A DNA stretch of 64,000 nucleotides from positions 20,044,397-20,108,396 of the forward strand of contig NC_051437.1 of the NCBI RefSeq assembly GCF_001649575.2. Reading direction: 5' to 3'. The translations under genes and the position numbers were made by a program. How positions within the stretch are numbered: the stretch's first letter is position 1; each line of letters starts with the position of its first letter. The stretch comes from Kryptolebias marmoratus. Taxonomy: Eukaryota > Chordata > Actinopteri > Cyprinodontiformes > Rivulidae. The notes beneath the pieces were generated by a model. It searched no databases. It was not told where the DNA came from and was given only the letters and a program-made list of their open reading frames with translations. Shown here one piece after another: positions 21,666-33,759 of this stretch.

Positions 21666-22255
21666 CGGCCAGCACTTACACACAGTTGGTTGATGTGCCA
21701 GGAACAGGTTGTGTGAGTGTGTGGAGAGGCAACAGTTGAGTCTGGGAACATACACGACAGGTGTGTACTGCATATGTGGTCACATGATGCCTATAAGGCA
21801 GATTAGGATCCAAACAGATGAAGCGCTGCTTAATGGCAGCTTTTATTAAGTTCACAAAGCATGGAGGGAGAGGGTGGGGGGGGGGACAGAGGAAAAGCAG
21901 GTGGCTGGGCCTGTGCACTCCTAGATGAAGACAGATATTGTTCGGCGCAGCCTGAAGAGGGTCGCCGCTGTGGAAGGATTTATGGAGATTTGCCTGCTGT
22001 GGACCCACCGCCTGCCTGTTCCTGAGTCCTGCAATAATAGACCAAGAGCTGGAAGAGCTCCGAGAGAAAAATGTGGCAGCAATGAAACCAGAGAGCGTGG
22101 TCAAATAAAATCGGAAGAAAACAGTAATAATACCTATGTACTTAGTCAAATTGAATAAATAAATAAAAATAACAACACAAAATCAAAACAAACCCCACTC
22201 AGAGCTTATAAACAAATAAACTGATAAATTACTCATATGCTAATGTTAACAAAAT
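20406..22255. other. Intergenic, no gene recognised
   Basis: Possibly includes an extended casz1 3' UTR up to ~21.0 kb. Otherwise it holds simple repeats and AT-rich sequence. Open frames at 20496-20729 and 21676-22149 show no family features. Confidence 0.55.
21629..21664. repeat. (TG)18 microsatellite
   Basis: Uninterrupted TG dinucleotides for about 36 bp. A short CA run lies 40-50 bp upstream, giving a loose inverted arrangement. Confidence 0.92.
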
Positions 22256-22600
22256 CCAATTTTAAAGTGACTGTTTACATCTTTTGGAATGGGTTTCTGT
22301 GAAACAGTCATGAACAGCTACTGTATGCAGCTTTTTGAATCGCCTCGGTTGAAACAAAGAAAGTTTATTTCTGACCTGGTTGAAAAGCTACGGTCTCGTC
22401 TGAGCGGGGCCAAGACCAACACGACTGGCTGCTATTTTAACTCCAGTCTTAAAAATTCTATAGTAGTTCCTGTGAACACTATTTCATGCACCTTTCCATG
22501 GTCGTTAGTTTTGCAGTTATTTACATAAAATGTTATTGAATTTTACAGGCATAAATGGCAACAGCAGCAGCACTTCCACTGGAGTGAAGCGACTTGGTCA
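22256..22600 (+). repeat. Longer copy of the MITE-like element
   Basis: The left end TTTTAAAGTGACTGTTTACATC aligns with the terminal repeat of the element at 26281. The internal segments GGGTTTCTGTGAAA, TCATGAACAG and GAGCGGGGCCAAGACCAACA align with the casz1-intron copy at 5335. The region around 22557-22590 (CAGCAGCAGCACTTCC) resembles the interior of the 26281 copy. The right terminal repeat was not recognised, so the end is approximate. Confidence 0.6.
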
Positions 22601-23160
22601 CTTTGAGTGCTGCTGTCCTTACAAAAGGAGTTTTTTTGCATTGAATATATTCAGAGCCATAAATAAGTTTCAAGGCAGCGTGGTGGTGTAACGCAGTTGT
22701 TCCTGAACGTTTTTAGCTTCAGTTTTCAACCCTCAAAATAAAAACAGCAGAGTTTTCCTTCCAGCTTGCTGGTTAAAATGTACAAACATTGCTAATAAGA
22801 CTAAAACCAAATTTACAGCAGAAAAACTGAAAACTAGGATCTTAAACGAGAGAAAACCAGGGGCATACAGTAAGTGCTGGGGAGGTCGATTAGTGAATGA
22901 GAGCCGGTGAACCGAGTGAGTGATCATGTGAGCTGAGGAGAAATTACGCCCTGCCAGGATTAACAAACACAAGAATCTAAAAAATACAAACAGGTAAAAG
23001 GAACTAGAATATAAACACACCACAAAAAAACAAGCAAACAAAAAATACAAAAACTGTGACACAATCATCCTTAATTTTTTTTTTTTTTGATTTCTGGAAA
23101 TCCTCTCAAGACCCTTCACTTGTTTCCCACAGTGGGGTTCTGACTCCATCTTTGGGACCC

Positions 23161-23435
23161 ACTGGAGTAGTGGTTAGCTCAGTTCCTTCACAACAAATAT
23201 CATCATCTTGAATCTCAGCTGGGGCTTTTTTTGTGTGGAGTTTGCATGATCTCCCCATGCATTTGTGTGGGTTTTCTCTGAGTACTCTGGTTTTGTCCAT
23301 CAGACCAAAAGTGTGAATGTTAGGTTAATTAGTGATTCTGAATGCACTTTAGGACTGGGTGTCAGTGGTCTGGACTCTTTGTGTTCGCTCTGTCCAGGAT
23401 GTACCCTGCCTCCTACCCAATGAGCAAAGCACCTT
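23161..23435 (+). repeat. Diverged tRNA-derived fish SINE-like copy
   Basis: Contains, in the usual order, AGTAGTGGTTAGCTCAG, GTGTGGAGTTTGCATGATCT, a CCCATGCATTTGTGTGGGTTT segment, GTTAGGTTAATTAGTGATTCT, and CCAGGATGTACCCTGCCTCC with CCCAATGAGC. This order is typical of a very common teleost tRNA-derived SINE family. It is heavily mutated. Boundaries are estimates; the family name is not certain. Confidence 0.75.
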
Positions 23436-24498
23436 TGTTGGAACCGTTTCTTCGGCCTTGTTGGTCTTCCTGTTTAGCATATACCATTCTTCTTCCTATT
23501 TACCAAGTTTTCAACTGGTCAAAACTAAAAAATCTTGTTGAAGATATTTCATTGTTGGTATTATTATTTAATTAGCTGTTTTTAAATAAAAAATAAATTT
23601 CAACATGTACACGTGTTCCCTGCTTGGAGCAAAACTATATTTTATTAAAAATCAACTGTTTTGTGACAGCATATTGTGGACAGTATGGGTCAGGGGAGTT
23701 CTATAAAATATATATAAAATAAGAAATACTCTGAGAAGTGTTTCCTAAGAACTTAACAGCTGACAGATTTAGACAATGAGATGGTCTCAGTTGCACCAGT
23801 TTATGTTTAAATCATCTATTGTAGTAATAACACTTTATATGTACCAAGAACTCTGCATGTTAGGAAAAACATTTTGCATAGAACGCATGACTTGGCTTAT
23901 CTTTGTTGTAAGAGATTGTTGATGGGCCTCACTGATATACAAAGTATTGTGTGCATATAACATGTCTGAAGCACTCATTTTACTGCTTCACTGGCCTATT
24001 TACTGCTCCCTTTTTCTGAATGAGATGTGCCCCTCATCTCTTTCAGCACTCTGCCCCGGTTAGACCTCTCTTTAAATCATGTGCCCTTTGCAATAGATGT
24101 TCATTGATCTATTTTTGCATGTGTATGAGCTTATTTTGGAAAGGCCGCAGTCACTTTGCAGAAAAAAAAGGGACTGTGAGGAAAAAGAAGCTTTGCCATT
24201 GGTAGCAGCTGTTGCTGCTGAGACACCTCAGAGGAAATGGGGAATTGGACACACACTCATCCAATTTACCATTAACAAGACCTTATTGGATGCAGGCCCT
24301 TAGAAACATGTGGCTTTGCCTTATGTGGCTCTATTTATACGTGCCGTTTTTCTCGGTGAATATGTGTGTGCGACTGGGGTCTGTGATATTACTGGCATCT
24401 GTGATTTGGGATCAAAGTGTGATGTGTCTTTCACTCACCTTCAGTACAGACAAAAACCCAAACAGGATGCGAAAACCCTGCAAACAGTAAAATGTTGC
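23436..24498. other. Intergenic, no gene recognised
   Basis: AT-rich sequence without recognised repeats. The overlapping open frames at 24020-24510 have no domain signature. Confidence 0.5.
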
Positions 24499-24620
24499 GT
24501 TCAAGAGTAAGAACAAAAAATCTGAATTTCCATGCTTGTGGAAGAATTGCCGATAAAGCCATCCACAGGAAACTCTGACTTGTACCATGACATCGTTTTA
24601 AACATCAAACACTGAAGCTG
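24499..24620 (+). repeat. Direct repeat, copy 1
   Basis: Shares TTCAAGAGTAAGAACAAAA, GCTTGTGGAAGAATTGC, ATAAAGCC, TCCAC and GGAAACTCTG, in the same order and spacing, with 25418-25540. Both may belong to one decayed transposon together with the THAP fragment at 25578. Confidence 0.7.
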
Positions 24621-25417
24621 ATCCACAAAGATTTGCAAAAACAACTTTTCCAATAGTTTTATATTTTCCACATTTTTATACAACCACATCAAGAGATCTA
24701 GCTTTGTTAAGCCTTTTGAAGGTCACAAACCACTAGTCAGACAAAGATTGACCTCATCTTCTTCCATGATTTCATTTAGTCATGAATATATCATCTTAGA
24801 CATCCTATCCTACAAAACATACACAGATCTGCTTCTTACCGTATTCAGCAGATTTGAATCAGAAAATGTCCCTTCAGTGCAACACCTTTTTTTTCTGGTC
24901 TTGTAACATTTTTCAAAAGTTTTTTTTTTTTTTTTTTTTTCCATAAGCACAAGTCACATTCTTCTGAGGGTGGCATATCTGAAGATCTTAACCCTTCAAA
25001 AACATTTTCAGCAAGGACATGCAGTCAACAAAACATTCTTTCTCACAGTTTTTGCCGGAACATTCAGTTATTAAAAACAAGGACCGGCGTTTTTTTTTAC
25101 TTCAAAAACCAGAAAAACTGGCTGAAAACCTGGCCAGTAATCACACAGAGGTGAACAAACCATCTGAAAACTGCTGATCTGATTACAGCAGCAATGACTC
25201 AGGAAGTTTTTACTGTTGTTTTTTTTGAGAAGCTTCATTCCTTTTTGTTTTACATGTCCACACGGATGTCAGGGTTCGCTGGAGGACAAGGGCTCAGTGC
25301 TGTGCTTAAAGAGGAGATGAGAAGTGTTCTGAAGTTGACATAAATCAACACAAAGTCATAAAAGATGTTTGGTTTCAGACTCACATTTTTAAAAATTTAC
25401 AAAAATTTTGAAATTGT
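24621..25417. other. Intergenic, no gene recognised
   Basis: Sequence between the two direct-repeat copies, with a T-run of more than 20 bp at about 24919-24940. No coding signature was seen. Confidence 0.5.
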
Positions 25418-25540
25418 GTTCAAGAGTAAGAACAAAATCAGAATTTCCTGAATTTTTGCTTGTGGAAGAATTGCTAATAAAGCCGTCCACCGGAAACTCT
25501 GGCGTCCTAAAAGATCATTTAAAACACCAAAAAGATAAAA
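25418..25540 (+). repeat. Direct repeat, copy 2
   Basis: Partner of 24499-24620 in the same orientation, about 0.9 kb away. It has a short insertion relative to copy 1 (CTGAATTTTT before GCTTGTGG). It lies immediately upstream of the THAP-like fragment. Confidence 0.7.
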
Positions 25541-25577
25541 AAATAGAAATGAATGCTCTCTTTGGCTTTTTTTCAGA

Positions 25578-25857
25578 ATGATTCAGTGCGTTGCAATTGA
25601 TTGTGTAAACCAACCCGAAGCTACAACTGGTGTGTCATTCTTCAGCTTCCCGAAGGACAAAAAAGTCTGATGATGTGGTTTGTTTAGCTGGTGGTGAAAA
25701 TTACAACCCAAAGTCTGGTGACTGACTGCGCAGGTAACGTTTTGAAGAGGACCACCTGAAAATCAAACCTTCAATAGAAGAACCACCAACACTGGCCGCC
25801 TCTCGCTGTCTGGCCACTGCCGCTCGCTGCCTCTTACTGTCCGGATGGGAAACTCCT
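25578..25857 (+). pseudogene. Decayed THAP-domain coding fragment
   Basis: An ATG opens MIQCVAIDCVNQPE ... GVSFFSFPKD, which fits the start of a THAP zinc-binding domain (Cys-x(2-4)-Cys near the N-terminus, then a V-S-F-x-x-F-P-x-D block). The frame is then interrupted by stops. Another segment from about 25747 reads RFEEDHLKIKPSIEEPPTL, like the end of a THAP domain, with the expected His replaced by Arg. It is therefore a broken relic, either of a P-element-type transposon or of a THAP gene copy; which cannot be decided here. Confidence 0.6.
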
Positions 25858-26280
25858 TGAAGACTGTGTGACATCACTGTAAGGCTCGGGGGTTCCTCTT
25901 GTGAAATGAGGGACTCCAGTTCCCAACAGCATCACTCCACACCACAAAAAAAACAAAAAATGTTTTCAAACCGGTACTTTTGTGAACAAAACTTGCTTCT
26001 TCTTCTTTTTCTTCTGCTTCCATTTTAACTAATAAATACTGTGACACTAACCTCAGGGCCTTACAGCGGTCTGCCACAGCTGGTCGTGGCTCCTTCTACA
26101 TCACCAGCCAAGGAAGTAACACCGCTCACACAATCAGCCCACTTTGGGATTTTGACACAAAAACTCTAAAAACGAGTTATTAATGTTGGGCCACTGGAGT
26201 GTTTTATGGAAGTGTTCAACTAAGAAGAAAAACATGAAAACATGAAAACTCATTATTTTTACATTTAATTAAATTTCCCC
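25858..26280. other. Intergenic, no gene recognised
   Basis: No further THAP or transposase-like block was recognised downstream of the fragment. Confidence 0.45.
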
Positions 26281-26562
26281 TTTAAAGCAGTAGTTCAGAT
26301 CTTTTAAAGTGGGTTTCTGTGGAAAGCTTATGAACAATATGACACCTGGTGTAAATGTTTGTTTGACTGGCCACAGTGCTTACTGGACTAGTGGCAGCAG
26401 CGGCTAGCTGTAGCACTTCCAGCGCAGCCCGGGGAAAAGTATTAGGACATTTCTGCTAGAATAACAGCGTTAACGTAGAACTGACAGCACTTAATCGCAT
26501 TCGTATAAACTGCTATGAAATGTTTAGGAAGCATTTGAAAAAGTCTGAACTGTCTCTTTAAA
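26281..26562. mobile_element. MITE-like element with ~30-bp terminal inverted repeats
   Basis: The left end (TTTAAAG, 4 nt, AGTTCAGA, then a T-rich stretch and AAAGTG) is mirrored at the right end, where the reverse complement reads TTTAAAG, 4 nt, AGTTCAGA, a T-rich stretch, CAAATG. The unit is about 282 bp, has no coding capacity, and its left arm recurs at 22256 and (partly) 5335. These features suit a non-autonomous DNA transposon common in fish. No target-site duplication was confirmed. Confidence 0.7.
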
Positions 26563-28416
26563 AGAAGTAATAAAAATAATGTGCAACAAATGTATGAGGG
26601 ATATGTTGGCTAACCAAGGCCTTTCCTAAACAGTTAAACAATTATGACCTTTATAGAAGATTTTCTGAAATTTAAAGTGTATTATTCACCATGGCTGAGT
26701 AGAAACCCTTCATATTAGACTTGACATCAAATAATTAACTCCTCTTCTGTTGGAAATGTAGTCAGATAAGTCCAAGTGAAAAGCTGCTGCAATGGCCCTG
26801 TTTCATTTTGACTTGTAGAGAAAACAGAGCATTAATGAGGGCCACACGCCATTTAGAAAAAAGTTCTGCTAGTCAACATTTTTACCGAATACCCAGCGTG
26901 CACCAAGCAGAAGAGGAATGCAGCCCTCATTAATACACCTTTGAAGTCTTTGCTATTTTAAGTGAAAATGTTTGCTGCGGAACAGGCTTATTACGTCTCG
27001 GAGAGTCGACAGATGAACATTGTGCTAAAAATTAGAAACTGTTACTGTAATGTGCTTCGAGGTGAACACATTTTCACAAAAAGAGAGGGAGGCTTTGAGA
27101 TGCTGTTGGTAAACACGCAGACAAACACAACCAGAACCAAATGGAAAGATTAACACCGGGGCCATTTAAACAGCTTGTGAAAAACGAGCCTCTTCTCAAC
27201 CCAGTTCCATAAATGTTTACTGAGAAATACCAAACATTGTGTTCTATTTGTTTTACTTTGCCTCGAGTTGTCTCGTTGCTTGAGATTAGTCATCTCGAGA
27301 GTTAAACACAACTCTGCCAGCAGAACAAACAACCAGTAGCAGACAGCACCCGGGAAGAAGCGCGAAGAACGGTTGATCCAGGCTGGCTCGGAGCCACGTC
27401 ACAATTACCCCTCAAGTGACTCGCTTCAGCAATGGACCAAAGGTCTATACGTTTGAGTGGGAGCATTTAATCACATCTTAAGTTTGGTCCAAAATGAGAG
27501 CACTTAGAGCAAAAAGTCAAATGGGCCATCTTTCTCTCTCAGTATAATTCTCATTCCACTTCAGTTGCCACAGCGCAGCACCGCTAACTGCAGACTGAGG
27601 CCTGCTGCTGCCGCTTTCTTGGCAAACCCAGAAGTTCTTAAGTGCTAAGCTGTAAATTTGCTTAATTTGACATGAGTCCGAGGGGAACGGGATCATTTTC
27701 TTTCAGAGGAAAAAAGCCTGGCATATTGGCTGACAATAAGCTGAAATGGTCCAACATGGTGTTTCTGCCGCGCGATGACGGCTGGAACACAGAACAGACA
27801 GCGTTCAACAGAGCTGTAAAACCGTTTGACGCTGGCACTGGCGCCGTGTGACTCATTTTTATGTTAATAATGTGAAAGCCTTTCAACTGTAATTTCCAGG
27901 GAGGAAAATGATGATGAAGCAGCTTAAAGTGGCTTGTCTGTTTGCACATACAAGAACGTCTGAATTTACCAAGCGCACACAACGCACCTGCATCAATCTG
28001 AGGCATTAAAATTTCTTTTATTCTGCGGAGAGCCGCGGTCACACGAAGAAACGGCAAAAGAACGTCTGTGACTGCGTACAGCAGGAAGTGTCATTAATTT
28101 CTCACTTGTGAGAAGGAGCAGCCAAACTGAAAAAAGATGAAGTTTTGGTTACAAATGTGGAAGCAAAACAGAAAATATTTGTTCTAAAGGGGAACAAGTC
28201 AGTGATGTAATAATATCTGACTCATATGAGAAGAAACAGCTTACATTTAAAGAAAATGCAATAGATTTACCACACAAATTATTGTCGATCTTTAGCATCA
28301 TATGTCACACACTAACCATGAAATTTGTTTAGGAAAGACGATTTTTCATCTTTTTACGCTGCAGTTGCTTTGCAAATCTTTTCTTGTTTTGTATTATTGC
28401 TGGGACTTAGAGAAGT
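26563..28416. other. Intergenic, no gene recognised; possible conserved non-coding stretches
   Basis: Contains an inverted pair ATTAATGAGGGC / GCCCTCATTAAT (26831-26842 and 26923-26934). From about 27350 to 28080 the sequence has higher complexity and little simple repeat, as enhancer sequence often does. No coding signature was seen: the minus-strand open frame at 27662-28057 lacks family features. Confidence 0.4.
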
Positions 28417-28692
28417 TGGGCTGCATGATGGTTAGAACTGCTGCCTTGCAGAAAGAAGTCCCAGGGTTTTACTCCAGGCTGGGACCTGTCTGGGTGGAGT
28501 TTACGTATTCTCCCTGTGCATGCAAAGAGTTTCTCCAGGATCCAAAAACATGCACGTTAGATTAAATGGAAACTCTAAATTGGCCCTAGGTGTGAATATG
28601 TGTATAAATGGTTGTTTATGAGGTCCTGTGAGGGACTTGCAACGGGTCCCTGCACAGGTTCAAGTGGGGATGGAAAATAGATGAACTGACAA
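28417..28692 (+). repeat. Second tRNA-derived fish SINE-like copy
   Basis: Contains GCATGATGGTTAGAACTGCTG, TCCCAGGGTTTTACTCCAGG (a degraded Pol III box-B region), GTCTGGGTGGAGTTTACGTA, CACGTTAGATTAAATGG, ACTCTAAATTGGCCCTAGG, TGTGAATATGTGTATAAATG and a terminal GATGGAAAATAGATGAA tail. The order is the same as the copy at 23161. It is better preserved in its 3' half. Confidence 0.8.
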
Positions 28693-30554
28693 ACAGAAGT
28701 TGAATGGGATTCATCTGAAAAGGTGTGTGGGCGCTAATATTGCCCATAGTCTTTCTGAAACATTTTCTTTTCCGGTTTCTTCTTGTGCCATTAGAGTCAA
28801 TCAGAAACTGAGACAATTCCGTTTTTAAACCAAGAACGATGACTGGGTTAGGTCCCATGAATTATTACTTACAGTCACTCTTTTTCTTCTAGTAGGAAAA
28901 AAAACAACAATATAGCGAATGTCTGTGCTTGCTGAGAAGTGGGTTGCAAAGTTACTAACAAGTCAACTAAATAAAAAAGGTGCACCTCTCTGCATCCTCT
29001 GCAGTTTGGCTTTAGTCATCACTGCTCAGGCAACAAATTGTCTTTTGAGAAAAGCAAAATGTTTACTTGATACTTGAGTATGTGTGAACAGATTTTAGAT
29101 TTAAAGAAGGTGTTTGAAACCATTCGTCATCATGTTCTTTTGTCTATACCTAAACACTGTTTTTTCCTGAAGAAACTATTCTTTGGCTAAAAAACTTTAA
29201 GCAAATAAGACCTATTTGACAATCAAGGCTGCTCAAATGTAATTTTAGTCCATCATTTTTTATTCACTGACTGTATAGCTACATTATATTTTGAAGCAGA
29301 ACCCATAGTTTCATAAAAAGCATAATGGCTTTGGATCAAGTCATTTCCTCCACAGAGAATTTTATAAAAACATTTTGCAAGTCACATATTTTCTTTGTTT
29401 TCATCCAAACCATGCCTCATAACGCCTAATGGTTGGATTTTAATTTTGGAAGGCGTTTGTTAACAACGAGCAATCTGAATTGGCAGCTGTGTGGCCAAAC
29501 AGGAAATGAGGTCATATCTTTGTGTTTTGATCTATTAAAAGGTTTGTTTGAGATAAACTGCACTCGTCTGGAAAGAGAACAAGAACAGACATCAACAAAC
29601 GAAAGCGGAGACAAAACGCTGCTGTAAAGTCAGACAGTTTCCAGCACTCTTTGGTCTGTGAAAGAACTCAAGCAGGAAGTCAAATCCTGGTGAATCTAAT
29701 TCATATTCGATGTATTTACCCAACACTGTCAAATTGTTTTATTATAAGATGGAAGCCTAATACATTTCTATTCAGCTGATCTGTCAATGATTTGTTCATG
29801 ATTCCACCTCCATTTTCACATCAAATTTTATGTAAACTTTTGTTTCTCAGCTGAGCAGACATCTTTGCACTCAGGAAATCTAATTGCTACGTGGGAAATC
29901 TGCCCAATGTGACCTCACAAAGTTCTTTTTTTAAAAATCAAAAAGGATACTACTGAAGTTAAAGTTCAAATGTTTGAGATTTTCTGTGACCAGTCCACAT
30001 TAAAGGAAAACTGTGATAAATTTAAAACTATTACAGTCCGATTTATTCCTGTTGAATGACTTTTGAACGTTGCCAGCCTCAGATCAACACGACGACAGCC
30101 TTTAAAAAGACCGGTTTCAGTATCACAGCTGTGACCTTCATAAAACAGAGCTGGGCAACAGGTGGGCATCATGTGTGCGCTAATCTTCCACATTATGGTT
30201 GTTGATAACAGACACTGCGAGCCACCGCTGAGTTAAAACTCAGTAATTTAATAGGGAATACATCAGCAATGTGATATTTGTAGCATGGAAGAAGCAAAGG
30301 TTGGGACGATTCTGCTCAGCCTAATAATAGTAAAAGTCTATCATTCACTCTGGGTTTCTGTTACCAGAAGAATTCGGAGTACCGCAGACCCTCCAAAACA
30401 AGACATTGGGCATCCACTGAGGGATTTTGGGATTATTTTTTTCACTTGCTCAACTCCTCCTCTCTCTGTGGACATGAAAACAGTGATTGTATTTCACTGT
30501 GACAATCTGTGCCAATTTGGAAAGACAAGGTCAAACGAATGTACAGCCCCCCAT

Positions 30555-30555
30555 N
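30555..30555. other. Unresolved base (N) inside a poly-C tract
   Basis: The only non-ACGT symbol noticed in the window. It sits in a run of C on both sides, so homopolymer length here is uncertain. Confidence 0.95.
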
Positions 30556-30817
30556 CCCCCCCTTTCATAGGTCATCTTTCTTTACACATAAAAACTCACA
30601 TGTCTGGTGGTTGGACGTTTGTCCCTTTTGACAGCTGAAACCTACAAAAGCAGCTATTCCACGCCACATTTAGAAAGCTATGTGTCCCGTCTGGTGTTTT
30701 GAATTTAAAAGGCACACATAAACAAAATGATATAAACTACCAAAACAAACCAAACTTATTCACGCTATTAGATTTAAAGACATCATAGAAAAAGCAAAAA
30801 AACAACAAAAAAAGCTA

Positions 30818-30836
30818 ACACACACACACACACACA
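30818..30836. repeat. Short CA microsatellite
   Basis: About nine CA units following an A-rich stretch. Confidence 0.85.
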
Positions 30837-33384
30837 TGGGAAAAACACCTTTTCTGTGCTACAAGTAATATATTTGGTTTTCTGAACCAAACTTTATCTG
30901 TTTAGCACCTTTTCATCTACTGAAATGTCAAAAGATCTTCTGTACTTAATAAAAATAGCAAGAAATGTTAAAGAACATATATAAAACACAAAAATAAAAT
31001 AAAATAACTGAAAAACAACACAAGCCTGGTATTTTATGGATCTTTGGGTTAGAAAATAATTTAATTTCCAAACAGATCACTTTTGCAAAGAACAAGCACT
31101 TCCCTCTCTCATTTTTGTATAAAATTATCCAGCCTCCCTATTTATTTCTTCACCCTACTTCAACTTTAAATAAAGAAGTCAGTTTTACTGTACAAACTCA
31201 GTCTGTTTTGCCTATTCCTTTTTTACATACAGGTATGTTTCCATTGGTTTCAAACCCAACATGAAAGTCTGAGACTTTTACTGTAGAGATAAAAAACCAT
31301 CATTTTATGGGCATGAAGCTTGCTGCAAAACTATTCCTTTGTCAACCTCACAATGTTGTAGCAGTGTGATTCCACACTCATGTCAGATGTTTTAAATGTA
31401 CAGCATATTATGGACATTCTTCTTGTACACATTCATGCACTCTGCTCATTTTCATCTGTTCAGTTTTAGCGCTTAGCTTCGACTTCAAATACTGACGCAA
31501 CAGAGTATTAAAAATGTCATTTGCTGTTATAAATTTGTTATAAAGTCATTCCTTGGATACCAAGCTTTCATAAAAACAAATTATAGATTACAATCATATT
31601 CCTGACACATTTTGCAAATGCATCCAGCTTGTCAAACCTCTGATGATACATTTGAAACTACCTGACAAAAAATATCAAGATTTAAAATAAAGCCATCGAA
31701 CGGGCAACGGCAAAAACCAACTGTCGTTACAAGCTAGCGGTGGCATTTCCTCTGGTCCTGCTACTGTAAATGTGCAGTAGGAACAACTGGAAACATCTGT
31801 GCAAACAACTACAAATTTATTGTTAAAAAATCCTAGGCAGAAATGCAAACCTGCTAGGCTGCTGTTTTGTTTTGGGAGCATCTAAAAATCTCCAATCCAC
31901 TAATCCATAAGTCTCTGCAACAGAGTTTACTGCTTTTTAAACTCGCCTAACTGTTTTTCATGTGACTGTGAAGCAAATCCACTGAAAAAATAAAGACCAC
32001 AAGACTATTTTCATATAACGAGCTACTTTAATAAATAAGCATAAAAGAACATTTTCTGGTGTGTACAACATAAAAATTAATCAATGATGAAATCTTTAGG
32101 GGCTCAACACAAGTATACAGTATAAACAATCTTTTCAGCCCCCACTAAAGAGAAACTCAAATGAAAAAATCCTTACTTTAAACAAAGAGTTTGGACGAAA
32201 CATATTTGCAAGTTAAAGTTGTATGGCAGGTAAAATTCTGTGTAAGGTTTTATACTTTATCTAACACAAGATGAAACTCAGCTATGTAAAAGATGAAGCT
32301 GGACTCTTGCCCCTAATTTTCTCTCCCTTTACCATCTCCTGCCTGCCCAAACACGAGTACGCTTCAGGTGTTCCACAGTCGGGCCGGTGATTAGGGTCAT
32401 TTGCACAAGCGTTGGCAAGTACTGCACCTGTTGCCCCCGCTCTGCCTGCAGCCGCAGACCCTCAGCAGGCTGACAGGCCTTCCTTTGCATAATCCAATCT
32501 CTGCCCCAGTGCAGGACAAGGGCATCCATTTTTCCACCTCTCGTCTCTCCTTGTGTTCTCATGGCCACAGTGCTCCTGATGGCTCATTATTAGACCATTC
32601 ATAAAAAACCCACCTCTGTGTGTTTATTTTTCTTTTAACCTCCCATTTTTATCCTCTTCGCTCTTTAGCAGCGTCTTCCTTTACCTGTCAATGAGGTAAG
32701 TAAAGCGTTCCCACATCCTTCACAGCCTTCCAGCATCCACATATTCCATTTGGATTTGAAACAGCGCCAAGAGAAAATCAAGTGACACAAGCCACACAGG
32801 GTGGGAGGGAGGGGGGGCAATGTGATCCCACTTGATTGTTGAGAGTTTATATAGCGAGTGATGACAAAGTGCTTTATGACTTTGCAGTGTTCGCTGGGCC
32901 CTGCGATGGAAGCCTTATACAGGCAAAGTTCCCTGGTGACCTTGGCTTGTCAAATGTTCTCCTTTTCACCAAGAAGGAGCCAGTGTTCGGCAGCCGCTCA
33001 GAGATCGTAAGCTGCTTTTAGCTGGACAGCTGCAGAAAGCTTTTGGAGGTGATTCATGCTGCCATATTTTAATTGTCAAAACAGTCCAAAAGAAATGGAT
33101 CACAAAAACAAAAACACTTTATTACAAGCTCAGATAGAAAACATTATATATAAAAAAAAACTTCTAAGAGTCTAATGCTATGGTTGCAGGACTTTGGGCA
33201 AAATGATAATGCTATTATGCTCACCATAATAACATGCTTCTCAAGTGTAATGTTTACAGCATAGTTTGTTCACCAACAATGTATTTAAAGAAAATTACCA
33301 TGTTATAACAAAGTGCCACCAAGGTTGATGGTCAGCTCTGTAGACCACTGGCAACGCAACCAGCTCATTTGTTCTTCAACAAGT

Positions 33385-33430
33385 TCTTTAGAAGCCTGTG
33401 TTGGAGCAAAGAAACACAGCAAGAAAATAT
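33385..33430 (+). repeat. Fragment related to the repeat at 33760
   Basis: Shares AGAAGCCTG and TGTTGGAGCA-AGAAACA with 33807-33865. It is short and diverged, so it may be a second remnant of the same dispersed family. Confidence 0.4.
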
Positions 33431-33759
33431 GCATGACACAATGGAGTCAATGCAGCAAAGGTTAACTGAATTGTTAAAAGAAGTAAAGGGTAAATATTGC
33501 AGTTAAACTCTTAATCATGGCCATCCTGAAGAAAGAGCTTGTGCACCAAATTTCAATTTAATCAACAACACAAAATTCTAATGTCATTATCACACAAAAG
33601 AAAACTAATCATATGGAATCTTTACACATTGATTTAAAAGTTTGAGCTATGTGTTAGATTGATAAGTCACTGGATAATTGGCAATTTTACCAAGGTGTTC
33701 CCTGAGGAAATAATAATTTTATGCCAACTTAAGACCTCTGTTTAATACATATCCTAACC

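Larger units (their letters stand above)
28693..33380. other. Intergenic, no gene recognised
   Basis: About 4.7 kb of AT-rich sequence. It holds a CA microsatellite at 30818 and one unresolved base (N) at 30555 in a C-run. Open frames here are short, overlap freely and have no domain signature. A GC-richer patch at 32330-32560 and one at 32840-33000 look less simple but are unassigned. Confidence 0.5.

Noticed and set aside
21676..22149. 157-codon minus-strand open frame in the intergenic region
   Set aside because: Composition follows simple repeat and GT-rich antisense; no family resemblance or exon context.
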